From Scytalidium lignicola (taxonomy: Eukaryota > Ascomycota > Leotiomycetes), in assembly GCA_002812745.2 (NCBI GenBank), contig NCSJ02000065.1:1-64000 (forward strand): a stretch of 64,000 bases of DNA, in the 5' to 3' direction. Positions 1-12,454 of this stretch are shown here, piece by piece (within the stretch, counting starts at the first letter, position 1; each line of letters begins with the position of its first letter). A program made the position numbers and the translations under genes. The notes under the pieces are model-generated. The model had not been told where the DNA came from, searched no databases, and saw nothing but the letters and a program-made list of their open reading frames with translations.

Positions 1-681
1 AAAAAAGGGGGGGACTAAGTATATAATCACACAAAAATAAAAATAGGGTGGGGAATAAAGTTGACAACGACGGACGGCGGCGGCCCGGGGGTGTTTCAGC
101 TAGACCTCTCTCTTTCTTGACATAAAGAGGATAAAGGATAAAGGATAAAGTTAAACAGGAGTGAGCGAACGGGAAGGTCAAGAAGAGCCCATGCGCGCGA
201 CGTGTAAAGAGAGTAAGCAAATCTACAGTAGTGCGGGCTGGCCCGTTTTTGATTCGACCTTTACAGAAACTTTATGCCTGGCAAGGACACGAGGCTCTAC
301 TCAGCGCTACTCAGCGCTAGGCTGGTTTCGGAATGGTAATTATCGGAAATCACGTGGAATTCAGGCTTTCAGGAAGGCATCTTCTCTCTTATTGGAGGCA
401 CTTTAATTTCTACGGTCTGTGCGGAAATATCATACTGTCTGTAATCATCTTGATAAGTCCTGATTAATGCTAGTGTACTCATGCTAAGATGTCCGATAAT
501 TAAAGCCAAAACTTCAGACGATACTCTTATCACAAAGGAACAGTAAGAACCTTCTTTTTTTGAGATATGGAGGTCTATTCATTAGGTTATAACAATTAAG
601 GACATACTGTAACTTAGTGTAAATACGCTGATACCCAAGGAAATGAACAGAAATGTCAATTGTCTAGATCTGCTGTTCCTC
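1..681. other. intergenic, no gene seen
   Basis: No convincing coding sequence. It holds a short tandem run of GGATAAA (about 129-149) and a 10-bp direct duplication CTACTCAGCG (about 298-317). The right end lies just downstream of the minus-strand carboxylesterase and probably contains its 3' untranslated region. Confidence 0.6.
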
Positions 682-2699
682 TCAAACTAACAAGTAGGCA
701 GCAAAAACGGCTCCAAACAACACCGTCACCGAACTCGACACCTTCAATGAGCTGGCGCCATTAGCCGTAGCAGCAGGAGGCGCGCTGGGCGATGTGGTGG
801 AAGATCCAGTAACAGCCGCCGTTGGTGCATGAGTAGGGATAGCTGAACCCGTAGCTGATGGTGGGATTACGGTTGCTGGGAAGCTCGTTGGAATACTTGA
901 AGGGAAGCTCGCAAAAGAGCTGCCGCCGGCGATCGTTCGTACGTTGATACCAGCAACACCATTGGCGATATCACGCGCGTGCAATGGAGCAGCCCCAGAA
1001 CTACTGCAAGCAGAATCATAGTAGCTTGGCAGCCCTAGGTTTGTGCCAGTGATGCTGTTGTATCCCAACCGGATAAGAGTAGGTTTAGAGGGGTCATAGA
1101 CGGGCCAACCGCCCGAGTAGGTGGTCAATCCAGTCTCGGGGGACTTGGCGAATGCCGCCCACGCACCGCGCATATAATTGGCGATGGAGATCTCTGCAGC
1201 TGTAGGTGCAGGATCTTGAATCATGTTGTTGAAGAGGAGGCTAACTTCGCTAGAGTGGTAGGCACCGGATCCAGAGTAAATATCTGTGTTGGGGAAAGAA
1301 CCAAACCACCGGTATCTCCAGGTTGGAATGCTGCTTGATATGGATGCGTTTGCGCGGTAACTGGCGGGGCAATCAAAGCCTTGAGCATTGAAGTCGGCCC
1401 AGTAAGATGTGCGGTGTGTAGCACCCTGGAGAGCAGATGCGGCGACGAAGAGTCCCGCTTCATTGTCGGTATTACCGAGGAGGAGAGGCGCTTTGATGAG
1501 TTGACCTGCTGCTGCGCGGGTAGCATAATTGTTGAAGATCACCTTGTTATCGATGGTTGGGCCGAAGTCACTAATGCGGCCGCTTGTGAGTCGCGCAGGA
1601 ACGGCCTTTGTGATTTCTCGAGCATCTTTGGTGCGCATGCAAGCCAGGACTGCAGCTGGATCACTTGACAAGCCACAGCCTACATCACCAGCCACTCTTG
1701 TCCACGAGGCTGCACTCCTGGCTGGAGTGCTTGGGAGACCAAAGCTAAATGCTGTTCCGGATTCACAGATTAAGCCGGAGACGATTGGGTCCTCCGTCCA
1801 GGCAAAGGCATAGTAGTCCACGGATGCAGCGCCGGCGGATTGACCAAAGATGGTGATACGGCTGGAGTCACCACCGAAGGCCTCGATGTTGTCCCGAACC
1901 CATTCGAGAGCAAGACGTTGATCGAGAAGACCTAGGTTGTTGCGAGTCTCTGTACTTCCAGGGAATCCAAAGATGCCCAGTCGGTAGCTTTAAGGTGAAA
2001 AAAATATTAGCACGCCATAGAAGATTCAAAACCAAAACATAGGATTGGGGCCTCCTTACTTGAACGACACAAGGACAACATCTTCTTGATCAGCAAAATA
2101 CTGTCCGTTATATATCGGATTTGACGAAGACCCTTCGGTGAAGCTGTTGCCCTGGATCCATACCAAAACCGCCTTCTTCGCATCTCCAGCTTGAGGCTTA
2201 GTCCACACATTCAACGTCAAGCAGTCCTCGTTTGCGGTGATCGCATTGGCTTCCGAATCCAATATTTGCACTCCGGTAGGCGTGATTCCTGCCGCCGCTA
2301 GATTCGCAGCACTGACTGGTGCGCGAGGTGAAGCTAGACAAGAGTATCCCTAGACAACCAGCAAGTCAGTCCTCAACCGTCCACAGCGCTTTGCTCGGAT
2401 GACCGTCGACTCACGAAAGCTGATCCATTGATAGCATCACTCCCGGTATACTTCTCTGGCGGCGCAAAACGAAGGTCTGCTACGGGAGGTTGCGCATATG
2501 GAATCCCCAGGTATTCGGACACCTGTGTAGCGGCGCTGGCAGCATGGCCCTGCACGGGACCACTGGATGTCTGGACGGTCTGTCCGACGGTCCAACTGCT
2601 GCTCGATCCCTCCTCCAGGATTGGGGCCTCAAAGGTGAATTGGTCATAGGCAGAGGCTGCCGCGCAGCATGCTAAGAGGATTGAGGCGGTAGCCCTCAT
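682..2699 (-). CDS. GPI-anchored type-B carboxylesterase/lipase
   Basis: Secreted alpha/beta-hydrolase of the type-B carboxylesterase family, predicted to cleave carboxylic esters at the cell surface; the substrate cannot be told. Three exons join in frame (2699-2415, 2349-2060, 1987-682) to give about 626 residues. The N-terminus is a signal peptide (MRATASILLACCAAASA). Family hallmarks are visible: the EDCLTLNVW block, NYRLGIFGFP at the exon 2/3 junction, and the nucleophile elbow GQSAG with Ser near residue 242. The likely remaining triad residues are Glu in TDNEAGLF (about 368) and His in AYHSSEV (about 436). The C-terminus is a long Ser/Thr/Ala/Pro-rich stalk ending in a hydrophobic segment, typical of a GPI-anchor signal. 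Both introns have GTGAGT or GTAAGG donors. The ATG at 2699 is chosen because it starts the signal peptide; the upstream open frame is only a CT-rich leader. Confidence 0.88.
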
Positions 2700-2835
2700 G
2701 ATGATGGATAGGAAAGGTTGAACGAGTGTAATGGGGTGGGAAGGAGGGAAGAAAAGGGAAGAGGAGGAAGGTGGCGCAGGAGGAGATGGGTGAGTAAGAA
2801 AAGAGGGAAAGAGAAGGAAAGAAGAGAGGAATCGA
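2700..2835 (-). promoter_or_regulatory. CT-rich core promoter/leader of the carboxylesterase
   Basis: On the minus strand this stretch is almost wholly pyrimidine, directly upstream of the esterase ATG. Long CT tracts in this position are common in filamentous-fungal core promoters. No TATA box was recognised. The role is inferred from position and composition only. Confidence 0.4.
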
Positions 2836-4180
2836 GATGCAATTGACCAAGATAGGGAGATTTGCAGCGGGCCTAACACCACCCACACCCGCACTCACCT
2901 GTTCAGGGAGGGAAGCAGATACTTGTTGGACTGCAATCTTAGGACCCTGGGTACTACGCCGTACGTTCGCACAGATGTACCGCACAGCACGATTCTATGC
3001 TGTGATGTACCAGGCCCGGGATGGCGAGCCCTGGAAGCCGTTCGTCTTGGGGAAGTCAATTTGTTTACGGTACCACTTTCTACCTGGACTGGACCTCAGG
3101 TTCCGTGCATTAGTCCCTCCTCCCTCCCAGCTTTTCCCTGCATTTTCCCTGGCCATGGGCAGAGATTAGCACTGATTAGCCATGAATTGGGCCGATGGCC
3201 TCTTCCGTGAGGAAGACTGGGGGTGGTGAGAGAGCACGACATGGTCTGGCACGTCTGGCCACCAGGACCTTCGAAGCGTGAGAAGTTGCGTTGAAGTCGC
3301 TCTTTCAGACGAAAACGGACTTGAAAAGGGGAGGTAAGCCGTCCAGGGGGGTACCCCGGTCCCTCAGCATGGGTATAGTAGAATGAGGACCGTGAGGACC
3401 AACCAGAAGGGTGGCAGCGGCCGACGGTAGCGAGGATTGTCATGAATCATCTCCTGCAACGGCACCATCGCCGGAAGGCTCAAGGGGACCATGGATCAGG
3501 GGCGTTGGCTTCCAGCTTGGTACGGCGCGATGCACATCGTCATCACACTTATCAGCAACTTTTGCCCTTCTTCCTTCACACTCTCCTCCCAGTTCTCCCC
3601 GTTGCCCGCCAAATTACTGTACAGTACGCAGGATTGTGTTTTCTCTGCTCTGGGGTCCTCCGTGCCTCCCCTCAAGTCCGTGCAATCCCGTGTTACCGGC
3701 ATCATTTTGTTTCGTGCGACACCCGGCACGCCGGTTCGAAAAGAAGGAAAAAGGCGCAAAACAAACTCGCATAAAAATCTAATCTCGTATTCCCACTGCG
3801 GGGAGGGGGCGTGGAGAGAGAGAGAGAAGCTTTTCTTGTGTGCTTCTTCCAGTAGTTACTGTATTGTAGTTCGTCAGTCCCCCCGTACATGCCGTATTCA
3901 GACTTGGTACCTGTAAGCACCAAATTCCCCAGGAAAAAAAAGCACCAACCACCCACATCCACACCCACATCCGACCTACAAGTAACTTAACTGGACAAGC
4001 GCCCCCAATCTCACAATGCAGTTGCGGGAGAGAGCAAAAAACAAGGTTCACCCACCTCCACACACAAACCAACGCCAACCCAACCCAAACTCAAAAGGCG
4101 CCCGGAAGTCTCAGCCATGTGTGCGGAGTCGAGACCGACCAAGGCTGAACCTCCGCTCTACTAACTAAGACTAAGAAACA

Positions 4181-4212
<32 letters not shown>

Positions 4213-6076
4213 NAGAAGAGCATGTGCTTCTCACACCCGCCCTCTTCTTCTTCTTTTCTCCTCACTTCATCTGTGGCTTCAATTCGTGGCTTACTCTCTC
4301 TGCTCGATTTGTCGGCTTGATCTTTCCATTTTCGTCATTGNTTTTTTTTTTGTCCAATCCTGCACCAGAGTTTCTTCGGAAGGTTCTCCGGATTCAGCAA
4401 AGAGATACTTGTACTGCATTCAGCCATCGATCGGATGATACCCAATCCAACGACGATCTAATTAATTTAAAAGGTTTGATTCAAAAAGATTCAATTTTTT
4501 TGCCTCGGTGATGTGTATGGGTTTGAGTATATGCTGTAAAACTTTGCAAAAGGATTGCGGTTTGCTGTAGATGGAATAATTGATCAGGTCAATCTACTGT
4601 ACATGTATGTACACGAGAAGGACCCAAATCCCAACCTCTTCGTTTGCTGCAAGATGGGGATGTTTTGATGGTGTCTTCCGATTTGGTAGCCCCAAAAAGG
4701 TTCTATCACATGTGTTATTACCGCATTCAAAAAGTAGATGCTTCCTCGGCATCCACATTTGGACTATGCGTAGCCCCGCGTTGGCTAGTAGCTACTGTAG
4801 ATGCTAGATTAAGAACCCTACAGTTATCTCGTCAGCCCCCGAGTCGTTGATGTCATGCTTCCCCATAGTTACNAAAAAAAATTAGATTTCCTAGGCCCAA
4901 TGCAGAGAGGTGAGCCAGGTTCATCATGGAACCCCGCAGACATTACTTCAAGAGACTGCAGCGCCTCGGACTGGCTGGATATCTAGAAATGTCTCACACA
5001 TCTTCCTTCTCGTGTTCACATTCACTTTATTAGGACTTACTTCCATTCTCATCCGATCTCAAGTTCCACAGCGTAAAGCCACAATTATCATCTATCTTAG
5101 TCGTTACTCCATCTAATCCCTGAACGAGTTATTTTTTTTCCCTTTTCCCTCTTTACTCTCATTCCACCTTCTTTCTCTCCACACAACTAGCGTTCCTTCT
5201 CCCAATTCTCTTTTTACAAGTCCGTTTACCAATTTCCAAAGAATATTTTGCCTTGGCACTTTTCAACTGTACCCTACTGTATTTTTGCCATCCACATCCC
5301 CGATTTCTTCCTCGTATTTCTTCTATGGTCCGAAAAATTCATCTTGGCTTTTTTTTGCCACGAGAAAGATTTCTTGGGCCTTTTTAATCTCATCTGATTG
5401 GACTTTAGCCTCCTCGCCACTTTCACTCAGTTGCCTCCCACTACGTGATTTGAGTTTGGGATCGACCAATCATGTCNTTTTTTTGTTTAGGTTCTACTGT
5501 ACTCTGTAAGAATTTTCGCTTTCGATGGAGAAAAAGAAGTTTGAAGAGAATTTCCATACTTCTGGTCTCTGTAACTTGTGATCTCCTACGTTGTTTCTTT
5601 GGACTAGCACTAGGGAGATCTATGGNTTTTTTTAATTTTTTTTTAGTTTAGAGTATTTATCTCGCCTTGCTACACTTTCTACGCAAGGCTCCTTGCAAAT
5701 GATAAAGTACGAGAGTGGTGATGTCCTAGTGGACTTCTAAAATAACTTATGAGTGAATTTATTCTTGTGCTGGAGGCATGTTAGATGTCTACTTGACTCG
5801 GTGTATTTTCATGACGCATGCTTGCAGCAATTATGCAAAGTGATTATTCCGGCCAAGGTCTGGACAGCGTTGCTTGATTTGAGCAACCTGGTGGTGTGGG
5901 ATTTGACGTAGTCTTGCCATCAGTTCTCATTCAGCAAATTTGTTCGTCATGTCAAACACATTGCATGTAGGGCTGTTGGTTAAGCAATATATAGTGGCCC
6001 TTTTCTACAAGGTAGGTCCAAATACTATCTCATATGTCTCAGCATATATCAATTAAAAATTAATACATTAGTAATT
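2836..6076. other. intergenic, low-complexity tracts
   Basis: No gene supported. It contains an AG dinucleotide tract (4185-4212), many T/A homopolymers flanked by single N bases (4341, 4873, 5477, 5626; another N at 4213), and several TACTGTA/TACAGTA motifs (for example about 3615, 4594, 5275). GC content falls towards the right, where a decayed coding relic begins. Confidence 0.5.
4185..4212. repeat. (AG)n microsatellite
   Basis: About 14 uninterrupted AG units, followed directly by an ambiguous base at 4213, so the true length may differ. Confidence 0.85.
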
Positions 6077-7030
6077 ATGGAATATGACGAACTTAGAGCA
6101 GAGGCTAAGTCTTCAAGGTTATATTTCCCGCATACTTACTTCTCTGATTACAAGATCATCCCAATAAAATGGTGTGCTGGTTTATTCCCATGATAAATAT
6201 CATATTATTTTCTCTTTAAGTATAATGATCAAGTATCGATTGTACAAATCTCGAAATCTGGGGGGTGTACCAACCAGACCCATCAATCCCTTTGAATTTT
6301 GGAACCTCTTATAGGTGATGTTGCTTCCTCTACCATATAGTGTTTCTGATTCGAAAGCTTATTCCAAGACTCATATTTGTAGGTTGTCGCTTTTGTAGAT
6401 TTTCTTAGTCCCATTGCGAGGAAGTGTGATCGTGTTGTACGGTCTCCACTCGTACGTATCTTGATGATTTGTTGCCGTTAGATAAGGATACGCTACCAAT
6501 ATTGGAGGATATTCACAACCCATATTTTGTGTCCCTGCCTGCTTTCAAATCATATTGTGGTAGGGAATTCTCGTTCCTTACATGCCTAAAGTTATAGATA
6601 TTTATCCTAATCAAACCCACAATGCAGCCCAAGACCACCGGCTCCAAGACCAGCATGGAGACATAGGATGGAACTGTTTTCCTCGTTTACCTAGGAGATA
6701 GAATAAATTAGACTATGCTCCCAACTTCTAGACTCCACTAGATTTCTGCAAGGACCCGAGAGACAATGTATTACACCGGCGTCCTACATAGACCATGGAT
6801 CATCCCGTATCATCACGTGGTGACAAATGGTAGGAAAATATTGACGGTGCTAAACCCTCCATTTATATTTGGTGGAAATCTCTTGAACTCCTTTTATAAG
6901 CAAGGAGCTGTTGTACTCTTTTCATTACGTTGGCTGTTGTCAATGTACAAAGAATTTCAATCGAGCAAACTTTTTAGGAATTATAAATTCGACTTCCTCG
7001 AATAGGAAATTTTCTGTTGATGTTTAGTTA
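6077..7030 (+). pseudogene. degraded coding relic, unknown protein
   Basis: Plus-strand translation gives long protein-like stretches broken by stops that are nearly all TAG or TAA. Examples in one frame are GGVPTRPINPFEFWNLL near 6260, LVPYMPKVIDIYPNQTH near 6585 and TPLDFCKDPRDNVLHRR near 6730. A second frame near 6077-6190 reads MEYDELRAEAKSSRLYF. Most stops can be explained as former CAA/CAG, the pattern left by C-to-T mutation such as RIP. I could not identify the family. It might be a dead host gene or a transposon fragment. There is no intact reading frame and no terminal repeats were seen. Confidence 0.4.
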
Positions 7031-8063
7031 TATGGTTAACACACTTTCCATGGAACAGAGCGAGTACGGTGGAAAAGATGTTGGGTAAGAACACGACAGA
7101 GTAAGAATAACAATGAAAAATAGAAGGAAAATCTTATAAAGATTTCCAGGGAAATACAAAATACAACTAGCTATGAGCCAGGTCGTCTGACACATTACCT
7201 CTTCTTTCCACTAGCATTAACTCAATCTCCAAGAAAAACCTTCAACTTTTAACAAAAGAGNAAAAAAACCATACAAATCAAAACCCGTCCGTCAAACATG
7301 ATAACGCAAACCTTCTCCACAAATAAAGAATTTTATCAGATCGAAAAACACAAATAAATAACAACCCATCTTTCATTGGTCAATGGCTTGCTCAGCAAAA
7401 ACAACTAAAATATCGTACGACTGACGTTTTCGTTTTGCCACCAAGTTCTGATCTGAGGGCCTTGGCAGGTACGGGTGTACAGTAACGTAGTATCGTATCC
7501 AATAGCAAGTAATAGCTTTGTCAGGGAAAGTCTCGTATCTTCCCCGGACTTCGTTCACATCTACAATGCAGTTTTCTTTTTTCACCATACTTGCGTCTAT
7601 GGGAATTTGCCTAAAGTGGACCGCTGGAAGTTTTTTTTCCCTCGTACATCTGGGTTTTATACGCCCATTAGATGGGGTCAAGTACATAAAGTTCACCAAG
7701 ATCAAAACAGAGACTTTACAATTATGACGCACAGTATTGAGTATAAGATCTCACCCTCCATCGATTTTAACCAAATCCCATCAAGACATTCTATGGACAT
7801 GCATAAAGAACCAGCAAAGAAGGATTCAGCGAAGCCGATAAGAGTAAGTAAAAAGGAAAACACATCAGGGAATTGCCTAGGTTATAAAGTACAGCAGCGA
7901 AGTATGGAAAATCCCAATAATCCACCGCGAATTGCTCCAGACCATAGCAATGGATGTTCTGCAACAATTGTCCACCTGCTACGCCATCTCCTCTAAGTCC
8001 ACATCTCCCAACTTGTTATTAACACCTGCCCAAGCACCCCACTCCCTTACTTATACATTGCAT
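7031..8063. other. intergenic, AT-rich
   Basis: No supportable gene. The left part may be a continuation of the decayed relic. The right end is the 3' flank of the minus-strand ADP/ATP carrier. An N sits at 7261 before an A run. Confidence 0.45.
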
Positions 8064-9591
8064 CTATTTGAATGCCTTGCCGAAGATGAGGACTTGCATT
8101 TGGTCGTAGATGGACAACACACCAGCACCAGCAACACCACGGAGAATGTTGGCACCAGCACCCTTGAAGAGAGATCGGACACCCTCCTTAGCAATGATCT
8201 GGCGACCAGCATCCATGGAGGACTTGTACTTAACGGCCTCACCAGAGGTCATCATCATACGACGACGGATAGTGTCCAATGGGTAAGAAGCAATACCAGC
8301 ACCAGTAGTGACACCCCAACCGAGAAGGAAGGAAGCAAGGAAGTTACCCTCAAGAGGACCAACGAGGATAACAGGCTTGATGGAGTCGTACATACCGAAG
8401 TACAGACCACGGTAGACGACTATACCAAGAACGGAAGGACCGAAACCACGGTAAAGACCGGCAATACCATCAGAGGCAAGAGTCTTCTTGTAGACATCAA
8501 CGAGACCGTTGAATTGACGCTCACCGCCAGACTTGGCAGACTTGTTGTCGTTGGCAAGACGGGTACGGGCGTAGTCCAGAGAGTAGACGAAGAGAAGAGA
8601 GGTGGCACCAGCAGCCTATTCAAATTTAGCTTTGGTCTCCAATCAAAGAATTTCAAAGTAAACTTACACCACCTGAAGCCAAGTTACCAGCCATCCACTT
8701 GGCATATCCATCACGGTCCTTCTTGAAGGCGAACATGGACTTATAGGTATCACGGAAAGCAAAGTTCAATGCTTGGGTTGGGAAGTATCGGATAACGTTG
8801 GCAGTGTTTCCTCTCCACAACGATGCAACACCCTCGTTTGCGATTGTGCGGCGGAAACACTCCATGATACCATCGTACTTTCGGTCGAGACGACCAGCCT
8901 TGAGCATCTCATCCTGTAGGGCGGAATGTTAGCAATCTGTTTTCTACACCAACCCTCGGTTATTCGTCGCAAATGCTCGGCTGACAAGTGTATTATCTAC
9001 CGAATAGATAAATGCAGATGTTTTACCGAATTTGGTAACAAATCTTGGTCGAGATATAAAGTTTTCAAATACGGAAAAATTTTTCTTCTAAACATACCTG
9101 GTTTTGGATCAATAGCTTGACACGCTCAATCGGAGCGGCAGCGGTCTTTGATACGGCAGCAGAGACACCACCCACTGTTATCGCAAGTCAGTTTGGTTGG
9201 TCTAAGGATATTATTCATTGGCGTTGCCGGCAACCCCGATATTCCATCGCTCGTGAAAGCGATAGCAATTTCGCGGTCCCGACAAAGGACTAGACGTACT
9301 CAAGAAGTCGATGACGAAGGGTGGGACTGTTGAAAAGGACAAGTTAGCTTGATGACTTCACATGCAAGGATGAAAATTTTCCATCGCAACACAATCCAGA
9401 GTCAACGAAGGTGATTAATCGATAGCCAAGTCCAAATATCATATCTGGGACTTCCATTGAGATCAATTGAGCCTCGTTTAGCCCGGAATTGTGATGGATC
9501 AGATGGAATAGTTGTCCCAAATGTTGCGTTCGAAAGGGGACGTCTACTTACCGCCCATGACGGACTCCTTCTTTGGTGCTTCCTTAGACAT
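8064..9591 (-). CDS. mitochondrial ADP/ATP carrier (AAC)
   Basis: Inner-membrane antiporter that exports matrix ATP in exchange for cytosolic ADP. Five exons join in frame: 9591-9552, 9326-9300, 9174-9098, 8913-8668 and 8615-8064, giving 313 residues, a normal length. The diagnostic RRRMMM signature is at about residues 247-252. The three mitochondrial-carrier repeats carry their PX(D/E)XX(K/R) motifs: PIERVK, SLDYAR and PLDTIR. The sequence [19 protein letters not shown] is typical of AACs and is reconstructed only when the 27-nt second exon is included. All donors fit GTAAGT, GTACGT or GTATGT. Intron lengths run from 52 to 225 bp. A partner carrier for phosphate lies at the other end of the window. 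Confidence 0.95.
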
Positions 9592-11374
9592 GGTGACGGT
9601 TTTGAAAAACAAACAGTCAAAGAATTGAGAGGAGATGTGGTGGTTAGGATGGAGGATGGAAGTCTGGAGTCTAAATGTTCGATAAGAAAAAGTTTTGTGT
9701 CTGAGAAGGAGGAAGCTCTGCTTCTTAATACGGCGGTTCGGGCAATCTCGCTCGAGCAACTGCGCTAATTTTTGCAGTTTGCTTCGGCAACAAAATTTGT
9801 TCTCTAGGCCTGAGGCAATAAGGCTACAACGGGCATTTCACGGGATAACGGAATTCACGGCACTTGCACAAACGTCAAGTCTTTAATGAATTAAGATTAA
9901 TAATAATTCTTACAGATTAGTCGATATTCCTTCCAGAATTGCATTTGCCACAGACAGCTGTGCCTCTTAAGTTTCTTTATCAAAATCTGAGCCTAGGCGA
10001 AGTGGATCTAACTGGGCAACCGCGCTCCAAGACACCGGATTCGGGCAATAGTAATTATCTCCCTTAGCGTCAAATTGCACTTTAGTGAATTTATATCGGA
10101 CGTACGGATAGTATTTTGAGCCGTTCTTCATGGCGATATTCTGTAGGGAAAGAATAGAAATATCCATTGAAATAGTTAAAAACAACGAGTCCTAGCTTTC
10201 GGCATTTTGCGAAAAAGTAATTATCAAGATCCACTTACTACTCTGCAGCTGTACCTCCGTGCAGCTGTACACGACGCTAGGGGGTTCATCTATGACCGCC
10301 CCTAGTATCTGACACCTGTCAAGACACGCACAAAGAAAATAAAGGAGAGAGACACTCAAATCCAGATGCAAAGATCACAAACAAAGGTATAACTAGCATA
10401 TAATATAGGTTTTTGTCTATGCAAAGAAAGACGACCGAAAGATGAGCAATTGGCCTGGGGTTGCTAGATATAAAAAATGTAAAATTTCCACAAATGATAC
10501 TACAACGATGAACAGCAGTTATACAAAAGACACATAGTATCCGTGTGTGTGCTTCATTGTATGAAATCAGACCTGAGCGCTTCGAATGCACTTTAAGAGA
10601 AAATTTTGGAATATCTATTCTTGGAAATAGATATTTAAGAGAGAAACCAAAGAAAACGACACTAGCAAGTAGTATTATTAGAGTAGAGTAGAGAAAGGTG
10701 ATAGTGGATATAGATGTTTCACAGCCATGGCCATTTTGATTTAGTCCAGATAAATATAAAAGCAATGAAAAATTAATCCACGGGTAAAGGGTTGACTTAT
10801 ATATCCCATTTAAAGCTAGAGAAACATGAGAATGTTAGAATGATAGCTGGGGAAGTTGCGGTAAGCGATAAGAAATCAAGCTAGTCGTTTTGCTTACTAC
10901 AGAGTTTTTGAGTTCATGATAACTATTGTGGCTTTTCTTGGCTTTAATTATCCCACCTTACCTGCCCGATGTACAGTACGCCAATTGTAAGGTGCCTCGG
11001 GATTCCACTATCCAGATCGACGTACGGAATATACAAGTGGTAGTATTTGTCATGCTGGAAATGCAGCTAGGGGTGTTTATCCGGTAGCTAACTAACCGTC
11101 GGCCCTGGCATTCGCACTAGATAAGCAGAATACACCACTTTCTTAAATTTATATGGTATGATACAAGTATATAATATGGATATGGTATGAAGGAACCATG
11201 CAAGTTTAAAAAAGTGACTTATCTAGAGCGGATATCTTTCGCTGACTACGAGCGGATGCCAATAGGAAAAGGCCTAATAGAATACCCAGGGCCGACGTTT
11301 ATATATTCATTGCAATCGCAGTTTATTTTCTATTGAAACCACTCTCTTCTTATCATTAACCAGACTCATCAACT
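9592..11374. other. intergenic, AT-rich
   Basis: It contains the carrier promoter on the left and the nitrilase promoter on the right. One short exon-like minus-strand reading frame (9967-10160) is listed separately. Near the nitrilase is an 11-bp direct repeat ATATGGTATGA at 11151-11161 and 11180-11190. A possible TATA sequence (tatata) lies near 11300. Confidence 0.5.
9967..10160 (-). other. possible orphan exon or gene remnant
   Basis: A minus-strand frame of about 55 residues begins at MKNGSKYYPYVRYKF and ends at LGSDFDKET before a TAA stop. It is preceded on that strand by an acceptor-like CTACAG. Its composition (Tyr, Pro, Trp, Cys) looks protein-like and unlike the AT-rich surroundings, but no partner exon was found upstream. 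It could be the last exon of a dead or undetected gene, or chance. Confidence 0.2.
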
Positions 11375-12454
11375 ATGGCAGCCTCTAACGAGCATGCAAC
11401 ACACGTAAAAGTTGCGGTAACTCAAGCCGAACCAGCATGGCTGGACCTCGAGAAGACGGTCGAAAAGACTTGTCAACTCATTGAAGAAGCTGCCAAAAAT
11501 GGAGCTCAACTTGTAACCTTTCCAGAGTGTTGGATTCCTGGATATCCGTCGTGGATTTGGTAAGAAAGACTCCCACCTTGTAACAACTACCTCAGCTAAT
11601 TACTTAGGACGCGGGGTGTGGATTTTGATATGGTAACCACATATCAGAAGAATTCCTTGAAAATCGATTCTCCTCAGATGAAGAGGATCTGTGCAAATGC
11701 GAAACAAAACAAGATTGCTGTTGCTCTTGGTTTCTCAGAAAACTACAATAACTCTCTCTACATCGCACAAGCTCTGATTGGAGCAGATGGAGATATTAAG
11801 ATGCAAAGACGAAAAATCAAGCCAACCCATTTGGAGAGGACCGTGTTTGGTGATGCTTCTGGAGACTCTCTCAATAACGTAGTGAATGTACCTGGAATCG
11901 GAAGGGTTGGTATGCTTGCTTGTTGGGAACACACCCAGCCGCTATTGAAATACCATACCTCCCACCAAAATGAAGAAATTCATGTAGCAGCATGGCCACC
12001 AGTGTATCACCATGTGGATGGTCCTGGTTTATGGTCAATGACACGGGAAGGTGAGAAACACCCTGTCTCGGACCGCTCTCCCTAACTAAAGATTCTAGGG
12101 ACTCGCAGTCTTTCTCAAACCTATGCCGTAGAATCGCAGACCTACGTTCTGCATACTACAGCAGTACTTACTCAAAAAGGCATAGACCTTATGAACACTT
12201 CTTCTGGAGCCATTATGAATATTCCTGGTGGAGGAAGTTCCGCTATCTTTGGTCCAGATGGGAGAAAATTATCTGAGGATATACCGGAAACCGAGGAAGG
12301 AATTCTGTATGCAAATCTGGACTTTGATGCTATCTTGAGGGCGAAGGGCTTCCTGGATACATCTGGGCATTACAGCAGGCCAGATCTGCTCTGGCTAGGA
12401 GTTGACAACAGGGAGAAAAAGCATCTAAGAGTTGCAAATGAGAATGTAGAATAA
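11375..12454 (+). CDS. nitrilase / cyanide-hydratase family enzyme
   Basis: Hydrolyses the carbon-nitrogen triple bond of organic nitriles (to acids or amides) or of cyanide (to formamide); the exact substrate cannot be assigned. Three exons (11375-11559, 11608-12050, 12099-12454) give 327 residues. The catalytic triad is visible: Glu about 51 in [10 protein letters not shown], Lys about 133 in KIKPTHLER, and Cys about 167 in [15 protein letters not shown]. Fungal cyanide hydratases are usually somewhat longer (about 360), so a nitrilase of the aliphatic/aryl-acetonitrilase type is slightly favoured. The introns have GTAAGA and GTGAGA donors. The gene stands alone, with AT-rich flanks on both sides. 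Confidence 0.92.

Noticed and set aside
7932..8726. Long plus-strand open frame of 264 codons
   Set aside because: It is antisense to the ADP/ATP carrier exons; Thr/Gly-rich composition is an artefact of the opposite-strand codons.
10319..10765. Hydrophobic minus-strand open frame
   Set aside because: Opens and ends in AT-rich DNA, no conserved pattern; hydrophobicity follows from base composition.
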